A DNA stretch of 64,000 nucleotides, taken from contig JANTQA010000016.1 of assembly GCA_027625915.1 (NCBI GenBank), positions 1,059,001 to 1,123,000 on the forward strand, read 5' to 3'. The notes under the pieces are model-generated. The model worked only from the letters and a program-made list of their open reading frames with translations. It did not search any database and was not told the origin of the DNA. The position numbers and the translations under genes are program-made. Positions 10,150-20,800 of the stretch are shown here, piece by piece. This stretch comes from Anaeramoeba flamelloides. Lineage: Eukaryota; Metamonada; Anaeramoebidae. Every line of letters begins with the position of its first letter. The first letter of the stretch is position 1.

Positions 10150-11600
10150 TCAACTAGTAGACGGTGATTTGTAAATCAGTAATATTATTGGACAGAAATT
10201 CTTTTCAATAATATACTTTATAGTGTAATAATAATTTAGTTACTAAGGCTAAAATTATCTCTAAATAATTTTTCCACTTTCATTTGATTATCAATTTGAA
10301 ATATGAACTTTTAAATATCAAATTCAAGATAAAATTACTAAATTATTGTTATAGAACAACCCGGGGGGGTTCTTAAATACAATTTAAGAACTCCAATCCA
10401 AGAAATAAATGTACAACCTAGTTTTGGTTTTTACAATACAAAAAAAATATTCTGCAACAAATACATTGTTACCAAATATGACACATAAAGTATTAGAATA
10501 AACGAATAAATTTTTTATTTCAATTTTAAATGATTATTCATCACATTTAAAACCACTTTTAATGAAATTTCCATACCTTTATTTCATGAAAATAATATTT
10601 TATTATTAATTTATCTGGAAACAAATCAAAGATAAAAAAAAAACGAAATTCATTATATTTTCCCCTTTCATTTAATACTATTTTAAATATTTGAAAACAG
10701 TCAATAATAACCAAATCGAATATTGATTACAGTCAGTTTCACTTTTAAGATACAAACTTTCAACGAAATTTAGGGCACAATAAAAGCTCAAATTAAGGCA
10801 CAAAATTCAGATTCTAGTAAAATAAATTGTAAAAAAAAAAATTCCAAATTTTGTGCCTTAATTTGAAATTTTTATGTGCCTTAAATTTCGTTGAAAGTTT
10901 GTGCCTTAAAAGTGGAACTGACTGTAGATTTTCAAAGCGGTATGTGTGCTATATGAATGAAATGATTACCCAAACCAAAGTACAATGATTATAACTTGAA
11001 TTATCATTATAACAAATATTTTTTTATGGTTAAACTGAAGACTCCAACTTTCTGTTGCACAAGAAGGTCTTATTTATAACACAATTGTGCCAATAACAAT
11101 GAAAAAAAAAAAAAAAAAAAAAAATACAATAATAAAAATTTTAATAAACTTTTTGTTGGTAACCATATTCTTGTTTGGTTCACTTTATCTTTGAAAGTGA
11201 TCTTGCCTCGTTGATAGTAAAAAAAAAAAAAAAACTAACACAAAATATATCTTCTGAGAAGTTTTTTTTGATTGGATCTCCTCTATTTGAATGATGGTTA
11301 TTGTTTAATAAAATTCATTCTGTTTGATAAAACTCTTAAAGTTGGTACTTAAGGTAAGTATGAAAGAATAAAATCTAAATGTGTTAAAAAAAATTTTAAG
11401 TTTTTCATTTTCTGGGCAAATTCTTTTTCGTATTTTGATTTTGGATTTTGACGCCAAGATTTTTTTCACCAATAACTCCAATAATCATCAGAACCAGTTA
11501 GAAATGGGAATTTTTACTAGAATATGGTATATTTGAAAACAGTCATCTTCATGTAAAAATGGTCATTTTATATTTGGAATAAAATAATTATCCAAATAGC
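10150..11600. repeat. Family I repeat, copy 1, interrupted by a MITE
   Basis: Collinear with 39455-40690 over about 1.25 kb. Shared blocks are CCCGGG, TTTCCCCTTTCA, CTATTTGAATGATG, ACTTAAGGTAAGTAT and CCAAGATTTTTTTCAC. Copy 2 has about 200-bp terminal inverted repeats, but these are mostly lost here. Family A MITE 10730-10924 is inserted in this copy only. No continuous reading frame remains. Confidence 0.65.
10730..10924. mobile_element. Family A MITE, clean copy (195 bp) with TA target duplication
   Basis: Perfectly bounded. It starts CAGTCAGTTTCACTTTTAAG and ends with the near-exact inverse, CTTAAAAGTGGAACTGACTG, with TA on both sides. The paralogous site at about 40020 reads GATTAGATTTT without the element, which confirms the TA duplication. 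The inverted repeats continue inward for about 75 bp (AACTTTCAACGAAATTTA), so the transcript would fold into a long hairpin. TA plus CAGT ends point to mobilisation by a Tc1/mariner-type transposase. Confidence 0.9.
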
Positions 11601-12910
11601 TTCATATAAATATAAAAATAGTAATTAAAGTCTATTATTATTATTAAAACCCCAAATAATAAAATTTATATCATATTTTTTTTTCACTTTTTGTTATTCT
11701 ATTGTTTGTAAAATATTAAAAAGTGGTCAAAAAAATCAAACATCATTATAGTTTTCAGATATAGATCTTAAAGCACATATGTAAGTATAAACTCCAAAAA
11801 TCCTGAGTTTTGCATTTTTTTTTATTTTCACTTTTTTGAAAAGTTCAATTCCAATTTTTTTCAAAAAAAAATTTGGAAAAAACAAAAAAACAAAATTAAG
11901 GAAAAAATTTCATTAAAAGATCTCAATGACAAATTAAAAGTTACTTGGAATGAAATAATAAACACTTGAAATTCAGTAAATTAGATCTTGTTACAGACAA
12001 TAAAAATTATTATTTTTCCACACTTTTGCTTTTTTATTTTTTTCGATTTATTTTTGATACATAATTGTTTTGTAATTTTTTTTCAATTGCAAATAGATAG
12101 TTACTTAATAAATTCCTGTCATTCTATTTGGTTTCCAAAAAAAAAAATTGTTCTTTAATTTTTCATTTACGAACTCAAATTTCTTTTATTTTCTTTTCTT
12201 GGAAAAATATTTCTTTTCTTTTCTTTTAAAAAAAATTTCAACTTGCATTTTATTGTGTTTGAAAAATCCTTCAATGAATAAATCTTGCAATGATGAATTG
12301 TTTCCCATTTTTAATCCACTTTTTTAATTCTCTGAATTTTTGACCCATTTCCATTTAAAATAGATTTCTGTTTTTTCATGCTTGAAAAAAAAACTATTAA
12401 AAAAATGTTTTTCAAAAACTTATTTTTTCCTTTTTATACTCAATATACCCCTTTACAAATTCATGAATTAATTACAATTTAATAAATCTATAATTCTGAT
12501 TTAATAAGCTATTTTTTTTTTTTTTTTCACAAAAAGTACCTTGACTAGATTCTAAATTCAAAAAAATGTTACAAAATTTTTAATTGTAATACCATTTTGT
12601 AAATTTGCAAACTCTACTTTTAAAAGCATTTATTTCATTTCAAAGGAGATTACCAAAATCAACTAATTTTTGTTGTTTCTATGAATTAAAACCAAATAAA
12701 ATGCTTTTTTCATCTCTATCCAAAGCGGGTTATAAAATTTGCAAAATGGGAAAAGGAAATAAAAATTTATGTAAGATTTTTTTGGATTTATCAATATTTC
12801 AAATAATTATTGATTTGTCCATTCTAATATTAATTAGTTTATTGTGAAATTTCTTGTTGTGTGATCAAAATCTCAATAAAATCAGATCTTGATTGGTTAA
12901 TTAAATAATT

Positions 12911-14689
12911 TTATTTATTTAAATTAACCGAAATTACATCGAGTTGTACTATTTCTGATTTGCAACCAATGATTTGGGAAAAACTGGGGTTAGTTCTTCC
13001 AAAGTCACCACAAATAAATTCTTTTACATAGGTGCCTCCTTGGGTGATCATATCTATAACCACGAAGTTATCATTTATTTGTTCAACAATTTTAATTTCG
13101 TAAATCGCTCTTTGTCTTACTGTTAAATTTCTTCTATGTAAAACCCGAACGGGTGTTTTTTGTTTTAAAAGTAATGTCCCGTTGGTGTTTTTTGTTAATT
13201 GTTGTAATTTTTGAGTAAAAAGTTGTTGGTTGAAATTGCATTCACACCAGACAACACACCTATATGCTTTACTTTTACCTTCGCCTTTTATGGTTTTTTT
13301 TCGATGGGATTTGTCGACAATCTCCAAGTCTTTAACTGTAACCAAGCCTTCGCTATTTTGGAAGATTTGATCAATTATTTGCTTTTGTTCCTCAAGAGAG
13401 ATCACTTTTTTATAGATCTTGGGCTCAATGATCTCAAGAATAAATGGCCTTCCGGTACCTAACATCCGAACGTCAATGTCTTCTCTGCCAGAGGAAACAA
13501 ACCCGGAGTGGGTGCCTGAAAATAAATTTGTTAATTGCTTCGAGACAAATTCTTCAACAGAATAATTCCCCTTCCTTTCCCCTTTGATATACCACGGCGC
13601 ATTTGGAACATTTCTTGACATTTTGAGATACCGGCCGTAGATATAAATCGGTTTAGAGATTGGGAAAATTATAATATTTGTTTGATCTTTTACCGGTTCG
13701 GGTGGGATTGGGCACAACTGTTCCAATTCGTTTTTTGTAATGTCTTTTAAAGTGCTTTGAATACAATTTGATCCAAATAGTTGTTGTTCTGGATCAATAT
13801 TTCCTAAAAAGTCATCTTCTAGTTCTCTTTCTTTTTCTTTTTCTTTTTCTTTTTCTTTTTCTTTTTTTGTTTCTTTTTCTTTTTCTATGTCATTTTCCTT
13901 TTCCTTTTCTTTTTCATTTTCATATTCTTTTTTGTTTTCGTTTTCATTTTCGTTTTCATTTTCTTTTTCCATGTCATTTTCTTTTAATTGTTGTTTGAAT
14001 AATTTTTGGTTCAAAATTTTGTTCTCTTTTGTCCTTTTTCTTTGTCTAGTTTTAAAACTTTGTTTTTTACGTTTAAGTTTCGAAGAAGGTAATAAAGTTT
14101 CAATCTTGGAAATTTCTTGGCTGTCATTAGGATAATGCCAGCCGATTTTTAAAGACAAGCGTGCTTGATCGAATTCAACTTGAGGAACTTTGAATACAGA
14201 CTCAAGCTTTGATTGTTTGAAGACAGTATATTTCATAATTTGCTTTAAAGGGATAATGTTGCTTGGTTCAAGTGAGACGAATAAAGAAAGGCAATGTTCT
14301 CTTAAAATGACACTTGGTGGTATGGTAATACTTATCCCAAAGGAACCAATATTCTGATAACCTTTTTTTTTGATTAATGTTATCAAATTTTTTTCCAAGT
14401 TTTCTGTTTTTAAAAGATTTAAACATGCAAGACAACACGAATTGCTTGTTGTTGTTAACTTGGAATTTCTTGTTTCACCAAAAATTTGTTGATAATGTGT
14501 GTCAGTAATGTCTTTAAAGACTTTTAAGGCCTCAAAAGGTGGAATAATCCCAACAATTCGATAACAACAGAGAAAGCAACATCCCAAATCAAAAAGTGTT
14601 TTAAATTTTTCTTTTTGTGGCTCAATTGATTTGATATTAACCTCAAGGGCACTCAGTTTTTGATCAGTTTTGTGTTCTTGGTTTTCCAT
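12911..14689 (-). CDS. PUS10: tRNA pseudouridine synthase Pus10
   Basis: A 592-residue single-exon protein. Pus10 makes pseudouridine at positions 54/55 of the tRNA T-loop. The N-terminus has two CxxC pairs (C38/C41 and C86/C89) like the family's zinc-binding N-domain. The catalytic domain shows GRYLKMSRNVPNAPW at 352-366 and the signature GREDIDVRMLGTGRPF at 401-416, whose RED aspartate is the expected catalytic residue. The C-terminus (GGTYVKEFICGDFGRTNPS) is typical. A Glu/Asn/Lys run at about 238-290 separates the two domains and accounts for the extra length over the animal protein (about 530 residues). It is encoded by a CTTTTT-type simple repeat. Start ATG at 14689; stop at 12911. Intronless. 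Confidence 0.93.
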   Translation of the reverse strand: MENQEHKTDQKLSALEVNIKSIEPQKEKFKTLFDLGCCFLCCYRIVGIIPPFEALKVFKDITDTHYQQIFGETRNSKLTTTSNSCCLACLNLLKTENLEKNLITLIKKKGYQNIGSFGISITIPPSVILREHCLSLFVSLEPSNIIPLKQIMKYTVFKQSKLESVFKVPQVEFDQARLSLKIGWHYPNDSQEISKIETLLPSSKLKRKKQSFKTRQRKRTKENKILNQKLFKQQLKENDMEKENENENENENKKEYENEKEKEKENDIEKEKETKKEKEKEKEKEKERELEDDFLGNIDPEQQLFGSNCIQSTLKDITKNELEQLCPIPPEPVKDQTNIIIFPISKPIYIYGRYLKMSRNVPNAPWYIKGERKGNYSVEEFVSKQLTNLFSGTHSGFVSSGREDIDVRMLGTGRPFILEIIEPKIYKKVISLEEQKQIIDQIFQNSEGLVTVKDLEIVDKSHRKKTIKGEGKSKAYRCVVWCECNFNQQLFTQKLQQLTKNTNGTLLLKQKTPVRVLHRRNLTVRQRAIYEIKIVEQINDNFVVIDMITQGGTYVKEFICGDFGRTNPSFSQIIGCKSEIVQLDVISVNLNK

Positions 14690-16054
14690 AAAATATTGTA
14701 AGTTAATAAGAGGTTAAAGATTGGGAAAAGAAATTAAAAAATGAAATTCTCTTTTTCGGATCCTTTCACAAAGTCTGTATAAACACTTTTGGTACTCGAG
14801 TGAACAGTTTTTTGCTCTATTTAATGATAATTAAAGATTTTGGAATTTTAAATGCAGTTTCAAAAAGGTTGCTAAACTTGTCGAGAGTCAATGTAGTAAG
14901 TGGAAAATTGAATTTAAGTTATATTCAAACAACCTGAAGCATCTGTAAAATAAAATAGGTATAGGAGAATAATCAATTTGTTGGAAACAGAACCAAGACA
15001 AGAAAACCTAGTGTGTGTGAATCTTTAAAAGTGTAAAGAGAACTTGTACAATGTATAAACATTGATCAAAAAAACCAGTGAATTAGTACATAAGACTTGT
15101 TACCAAATAAAACCCAATTGGCTATTTTTTCTTCTTGTTACAATAAAAAAACTATTTTGATACCCTTTAGTATATTTTAGTTCAAACCAATTTTAAAAGT
15201 AAACTTTTTGAAATTTGGAAGGAAATTTGTTCAAAATATAAACTATTACGCTCATTTTTTTCAAATTTTTTGTTGTTTTTCTTTTGAAAATTAAAAGAAA
15301 ATTTGGTGAATGATCGTTTTCAATTAACATCACACTTATAAAACTTTGAGTCCTCTCTTCTGGAAAATAAATGGTCCGATCTATATTAATAATTTACAAA
15401 GTTAAAATTTGTAGTTTTCAAATTTCTTTTGTACTCTCTAACAAAGAGAATTGGATTTAAGGAATTGTTAATTGGTATCAAAAGGTTGTTTGGAACTTGA
15501 AACGGTGCAGTGGTTAAAAATACATGTCCTGGAGACTTAAACCCGTTTTTCAAATCAAACTTTTGTTATATTTTTTTACTCTTGTTCAAATAAAACATTC
15601 GACTAACTGACATGATCACTACTAATTTGTTGAAAAATATAAGGAAAAATATTTTCCTTGAGTTTGCTAAAAAATGTTTTACAATGATTAAAGACAAATT
15701 TAAAAATCAGTTATCTGATCCTGTAAATTAGTTTCTGGATGAATTTCTCCTTTAAGGATTTTATCTTTTTTTAATTTCTTTTGCTTGTGAGTTTGAGATT
15801 TTATTTAAAAGTTGAATGAAATTTTTGTCTCTTTTTTTAACAATCAAGGGTATTGTGTCTCAGATTTGATGAGAAATATAAGGAAAAAAATAAAGTGACG
15901 TATTTTAAATTTCCAATAGATTATTGGTTTTGAAATGAAATTCGATCAAAAAAATCAAAAAAAAAATATTTTTCCAAACATCTTGGTTGTTATCAATTGA
16001 ATCTATCTGGTTTCAACCTTATCAAGAAAGAAAATGAAGGAAAAAAAAAAAGAA

Positions 16055-16208
16055 GCACCCTAATGGATTTTAACCACTGACCTTTTCATATAATATTAAA
16101 TCAAAATTTTAACGCCTTAACCATTCGGCCAATTGGGCTTTTTAGTGCCCAATATTGGATTCGAACCAATAAATTTTTGAAATGCTCTACAGGCTGAGCT
16201 AAGAGTGC
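16055..16208 (-). tRNA. tRNA-like mosaic; candidate permuted tRNA nested in a second tRNA-like sequence
   Basis: Minus-strand order: GCACTCT + D-arm TAGCTCAGCCTGTAGAGC (outer 5' half); T-arm ATTGGTTCGAATCCAAT + ATTGGGCA (inner 3' half); 7-nt spacer; GCCCAAT + D-arm TGGCCGAATGGTTAAGGC (inner 5' half, Leu/Ser type) + possible anticodon arm TTAAA-ATTTTGA-TTTAA; then T-arm AGTGG-TTAAAAT-CCATT + AGGGTGC (outer 3' half). GCCCAAT pairs 7/7 with ATTGGGC, and GCACTCT pairs with AGGGTGC (one G-U). The adjacent tandem pairings fail. So the inner tRNA has its 3' half ahead of its 5' half. The outer T-loop lacks the conserved C, and the anticodon loop does not give a clear identity, so this may be a pseudogene. 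Confidence 0.5.
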
Positions 16209-16549
16209 TTATGGATATATTATTAGAACATCAAAGAATTATGAAATGATCATTTATAATTCAATCAAAAGATTTTCAATTATCAAAATTTGATTTCACT
16301 CCCAAAATCAAGATTAAAAAGATAGTACATATGTTTGAAAAAACGCAAATTTTTCAATAGGATTATACTGATCAAATAAATATCTACCTCAAAATAAAAT
16401 CTGTAATTTTTTTATTATTCTTGTTGTAATATAACATCTATTCCATTATCCAACAGTTTGTCTACGGTGAGATCAATTCTGATTAGATATACTTTTATAT
16501 TTAAAGTATATTAAGGAGTTTCAAAAAAATGAGGCATTTTTTTTCATAT

Positions 16550-17110
16550 ATTTCCTAAAAAATCATCTTTGTTAGTGGGAGTATTCATTTGTTGACAATA
16601 CCATATTAAGTTTAATATTAATACTAATTGAATCAATAAATATAGTATAATTTTCAAGATATGGATTTTGAAATATTCAAAAAAATAGAAAAAAAAAATA
16701 GAACTTTTTTTGGTGAAAACAATGTACGACCAATTTCAATAAAAAAAACTAGCTATCTCGAAAGAGTGCAAATGATTATTTAAACAATAAATTACATATA
16801 TTTTCAATTATATTCAAAAATTATTGAGATTTAACAAGTCATGAAAAAGATTTTTTCAATCAAAAAGAAAAATAATAAACACCAATTTTAACTTCTTGAA
16901 AATATCAGATAAAATCCAGGATCCAAAAAAATAATAAATTTTATATATGTACAACAATACTAAGAAACAAATTGAATTGTTACCAAAAATCGATTAATGG
17001 TAGTTAATGATTTTGGATGTTTAAATACTTTTTTGAAGATTCATTTTATAAGATATATTTTAAAATAAATTTGCCCAACTTTCTTGGAAATAGCTTATAA
17101 GAATTTTGAC
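16550..17110. repeat. Dispersed repeat related to family F (copy 1)
   Basis: Reverse-complement homologue of about 47960-48530. Shared landmarks are TTAGTGGGAGTATTCATT, CACCAATTTTAACTTCTTG and the GCCCAACTTTCTTGGAAATA end. It is also related to 57030-57540 in the VPS39 intron. Non-coding. Confidence 0.55.
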
Positions 17111-17330
17111 TGAATTTATTAAATTCTGTAAAACCTAGGCACTTCATTAACTTTTACAAAACAATTGTTAATATATTTCAATAAAAAATCAGAATTTACT
17201 TTATCATTAGGAAATATCAAGACAAATAACTAGTATTTATTTTACAATAATATCAAATAATTATTCTTATTTTTGTAAATTTAATTCAATTCTTTAATCC
17301 TAATTTTTTGAGTTTCTTTATAGAAGGGGC

Positions 17331-17503
17331 GTCGTTAGCTTTTCTTGAGTTTTCTGTTTATTAAAAAAATCAATAGATCTTCATGAGGTTTTTTTTACTT
17401 TAGAAATAAAATAGAAAACCTCAAAAAAACCTAGAACACTTGACAAATAAAACAGAAAACCCCAAGAAAACATAGGCACTTGACGGCACTTGACGACACA
17501 ATC
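17331..17503. repeat. Modular hairpin array HM3 (single nested B module)
   Basis: Read on the minus strand it has the leader CGTCAAGTGCCGTCAAGTGC, then CTA, one nested palindrome of the B type (outer stem TTTTCTGTTTTATT / AATAAACAGAAAA) and the closing linker GCTAACGACGCC. This minimal one-module copy defines the unit. Confidence 0.65.
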
Positions 17504-17574
17504 TCATAAAAGATTATCGATCTCTTCAATAATTTCTAAAATAGAATGATTTTTGTATAATCTTCAAAATTTTG

Positions 17575-17690
17575 TTATTGTTTTATTTTCTCATAAACAT
17601 AAGAATATCGGTTGAAATAATTTTTGAAGTTCCTTTGTTTTAAAATTGTAGTTCGAGTCCTTCCATTTTAAATACTTTTTCTATTTAAAA
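17575..17690 (-). mobile_element. Short LINE ORF fragment
   Basis: Minus-strand translation gives KYLKWKDSNYNFKTKELQKL and on to FLCL, then a stop. This aligns with the post-RT region of the 55.2 kb LINE (KYLNWKASKTILKFRNFTNC). The DNA also matches the LINE copy near 31440. Boundaries are uncertain. Confidence 0.5.
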
Positions 17691-17884
17691 AAAAAAATAT
17701 TCTTGTTCATTAAAACTTTTGTCAATTTTAGTCGAAAACAAAATTCCAATCAAGCCAATATAAATAAAATAATATCAAAAAAAAAAAAAAATTTAAAAAT
17801 TGATTAATTTTTATTTTCATAAATGAATTCTAATTGTTTATTATTTTAAATTTTAAATTTAAATTTTTATAAAAAAAAATATTT

Positions 17885-20800
17885 TTAATCTACTCTAAAA
17901 CTTTTCAAAGGGTTGTTTCTTCTTCTTTTCTTATGGGTATTTTTTTTTTTTCTGTTTTTTTTTTTCCTTTTTCTTTCGTGTACGCCTTCTGGGACCTTTT
18001 GGTTTTGGAATAAATAGTTTGGTAAAAAGGTCAAATTTTTATTGATTTGGTTTGGTTGTAAATGGAGGTCATGTCGAAGAGCAATTAAATCGTTTGGTGC
18101 TTTTTTAAAGTGTGATTGTAGTTTTTTTGAATTAATAATTTCTCTTTTGATTTCTTTGATTCTTGCATCCTTAACTAAGTTCTTTGTGATTGAATTTAAA
18201 ACATTATTTATTCGATATCTAAAAGTTGAAACTTTCTTTTCGGGGAAGGGCAAATAAATGATTGAATTATTATTTGGAACGATTTGCATTGTCTTTTGTT
18301 GAAATTCTTTTTGAACTTTCTTATTAATTTCAATCATTGTGTCTTGCTCGTCAAGGGTGTAAAAGGTTAGCACGGTTCCTACTTCGCCTGCTCTGCTCGT
18401 TCTTCCAATTCGATGAATATACGAAGTGGTTTCCTTTGGGATATCAAAGTTGACTACTGTTTTAATTTTTTTGAAATCAAAGCCTCTTACTACACCAAAT
18501 TCTTCATCTTTTTTCGTGTTTTGAATCAATTCCTGATCTTTTTTTTTTTTTTGTTTTTGTTTAAGAAATTTTTCATCTAATTCTTCATTTTGTTTTTCAT
18601 TTGTTAAATTATTGTCTTCTTCACCATCACTATCACCATCATTTTTATTGTTTTTTTCTTTTTCTTTTTTAGATTTTTTTTTTTTTTTGTTTTTTTTATT
18701 ATCCTTCTTCTTTTCATCGCCTCCAAGAGATTTTATAATTTTGTTTTTCTTTTCAATATTCTCATCAATTGCGATCATAATATCAAAATTTCCTCTATTA
18801 AAATTTTCTAAAATTGAATTACGTGTATTTTGTGGGAGTTCGTTGTTCAAAACTACACTTGAAATTGAGAATCTTTCTAAAAATAATTTCAATCTATAAC
18901 TTTTATTTAGATCATTTACAAAAATCAATGCCTTTGTCTGTAATTGCCCAAGTCGTAATAAGACATATAGCAATAAAAATTTATCATCTTCAGTCACCTT
19001 GATTGCCATTTGTGTTAATAATTTATTCGATTCCGTTTCTTTGATGTTGCAAATCAATGGGTTCTGCAATACTAACTTCTCCATTTCTTCAATTTCGGTT
19101 GATAATGTAGCAGAGACTAAATAAAATTGACAAATTCGGTTCATATGCGTAACAATATGATTTAAATCTTCTGAGTACCCAAATGTGAAAATTAAATCTG
19201 CTTCGTCTATGGCACACACTTGTAAATTTTCTTTCAATACAATGATTTTTTGTTTCATTAATAATGCCAATCTTGTTGGGGTGCTGATTACAATATCTGG
19301 TATTTGTGAAATAAGTCTAGTTCTATTGTGGTTGTAAATTGTTTTATTTTTAATTTTGGTGATAATTAAAAGGTTTTTAATTTCGATGATAATTAAACGA
19401 TTAAAATTTAGATGATAATTAAAGGATTTTAATTTAGATGGTAATTAAAGGATTTTAATTTAGATGACAATTAAACTGTTTTAATTAGGATGATAATTGA
19501 AAGATTTGAATTTAGATGATAATTAATGATTTTTATTTTGATTTAAAAAAAAGAAATAAAATAATTTATTCTACTTTCTTATATAAAAATGTTTTTATAA
19601 CTATTGATTTTTTTTTTTTTATTTATTTTTATTTAGAAACTCTCAAATAAAAAAATCTTCAAAAAAGAACGAGAAGATTTTTGAAGAGTATTTGTTTTTT
19701 TTTATTTTTTGAAATTTTTGTTTTTGTGATTTTGTGATTTTTGTGTTTATATTAATATTTGGTTTTTCGATTTAAAAAATTTTAATTTTTGAGATTATTT
19801 AAATTAAACAAAAAGGAATTGAAAAAAAATATATTAAAATACTTATTCAAAGTATTAAGTAATAAATTTGAATATTAATATAAAATTCTTTTATTATAAT
19901 TATTGCTTGTTTTAAATTAAGTGATTGATGAATTATTAAATAAGTTGACTTTATTTTTTTTTTTTTTTTTTTTAATAAATTACTAATATTTGTAAAAGAT
20001 AATTATTAGATTTTTTCTCTCCCTTAAATAAAAAAAAAAAAAATTATTAGATTTTTTTTTTTTTTTTTTTTCTTAATAAATATGGTCAGTAATGTATTCT
20101 ATTTGAATTTTTTTTTTTTTTTTCCAATTTCAAAAAGTCAAATAATTTGCGAATTCAGTATTACAAAACATCAAAATTTATCATAAAAAAAAAAAAAAAA
20201 AAAATCCACAATATTGTTAGAAATTTTAGGGGTAGTTATAATTTTTTGATTTAATTGAAATGGATCCTAAAAACTGTAAAAATAAGTAATTGTTTTTTGA
20301 AATTAATAAGGTTACTCTTAAAAATTTATGATCCAAAATATTCATAATTGGCTTTGAATACCTGATTTTTCAATTTCATTATTTTCATCTAATTTGATAA
20401 TGTAAGAACAAAAAAATTTTTTTGTGATCGGAAACTTTCAGAGAACTGTGAAATTTTTGATTATTGAAGTTTAAAGAAAATATTATGGACATTCATTTCA
20501 TAAGTTTCTAAAAAAATATAGCTTGAATCACTTTTTAGATCGCAGGGTAAAATTTTATTGTTCGTTCATAATTTAAAAAAAAATCATAAATAATTAACTA
20601 ATATATCTCATTTCCAGATATTTTAAAAAATTGAAAATATATTATACAGCTGTCTTAAAAAAGTGTGGAGTGCAATTTTTTAAAAGTGATGCTCGAACTA
20701 CTTAAAACGAGTTAGTTAATCCATTTGATCATTCTTTTATTAATCTTTTTAGTACTCGCTTTTTAAAAAAAATATATGGAAAAATTTTGTAGTTTGGGTA

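Larger units (their letters stand above)
6449..12910. other. 6.5 kb gene-free interval made of repeats
   Basis: No convincing gene. It contains a foldback MITE at 7141-7525, hairpin array HM2 at 8700-8990, a dispersed 250-bp repeat at 9230-9470, and the repeat at 10150-11600 with a family A MITE inside. Short reading frames here are phenylalanine/lysine-rich translations of A/T runs. Confidence 0.6.
14690..17884. other. Intergenic, 3.2 kb, repeats and a tRNA-like locus
   Basis: Separates two minus-strand genes. It contains the tRNA-like mosaic at 16055-16208, a dispersed repeat at 16550-17110, hairpin array HM3 at 17331-17503 and a LINE fragment at 17575-17690. I see nothing in 14690-16040. 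Confidence 0.6.

Noticed and set aside
13768-14135. Plus-strand Ser/Phe repeat frames over PUS10
   Set aside because: They are the antisense of the Glu/Lys low-complexity codons of PUS10.
15500-15560. tRNA-Ser-like stretch (GTGCAGTGGTTAAAAATA ... CTGGAGA)
   Set aside because: A loop with GGA in the anticodon position can be drawn, but neither the acceptor stem nor a proper T-arm is present.
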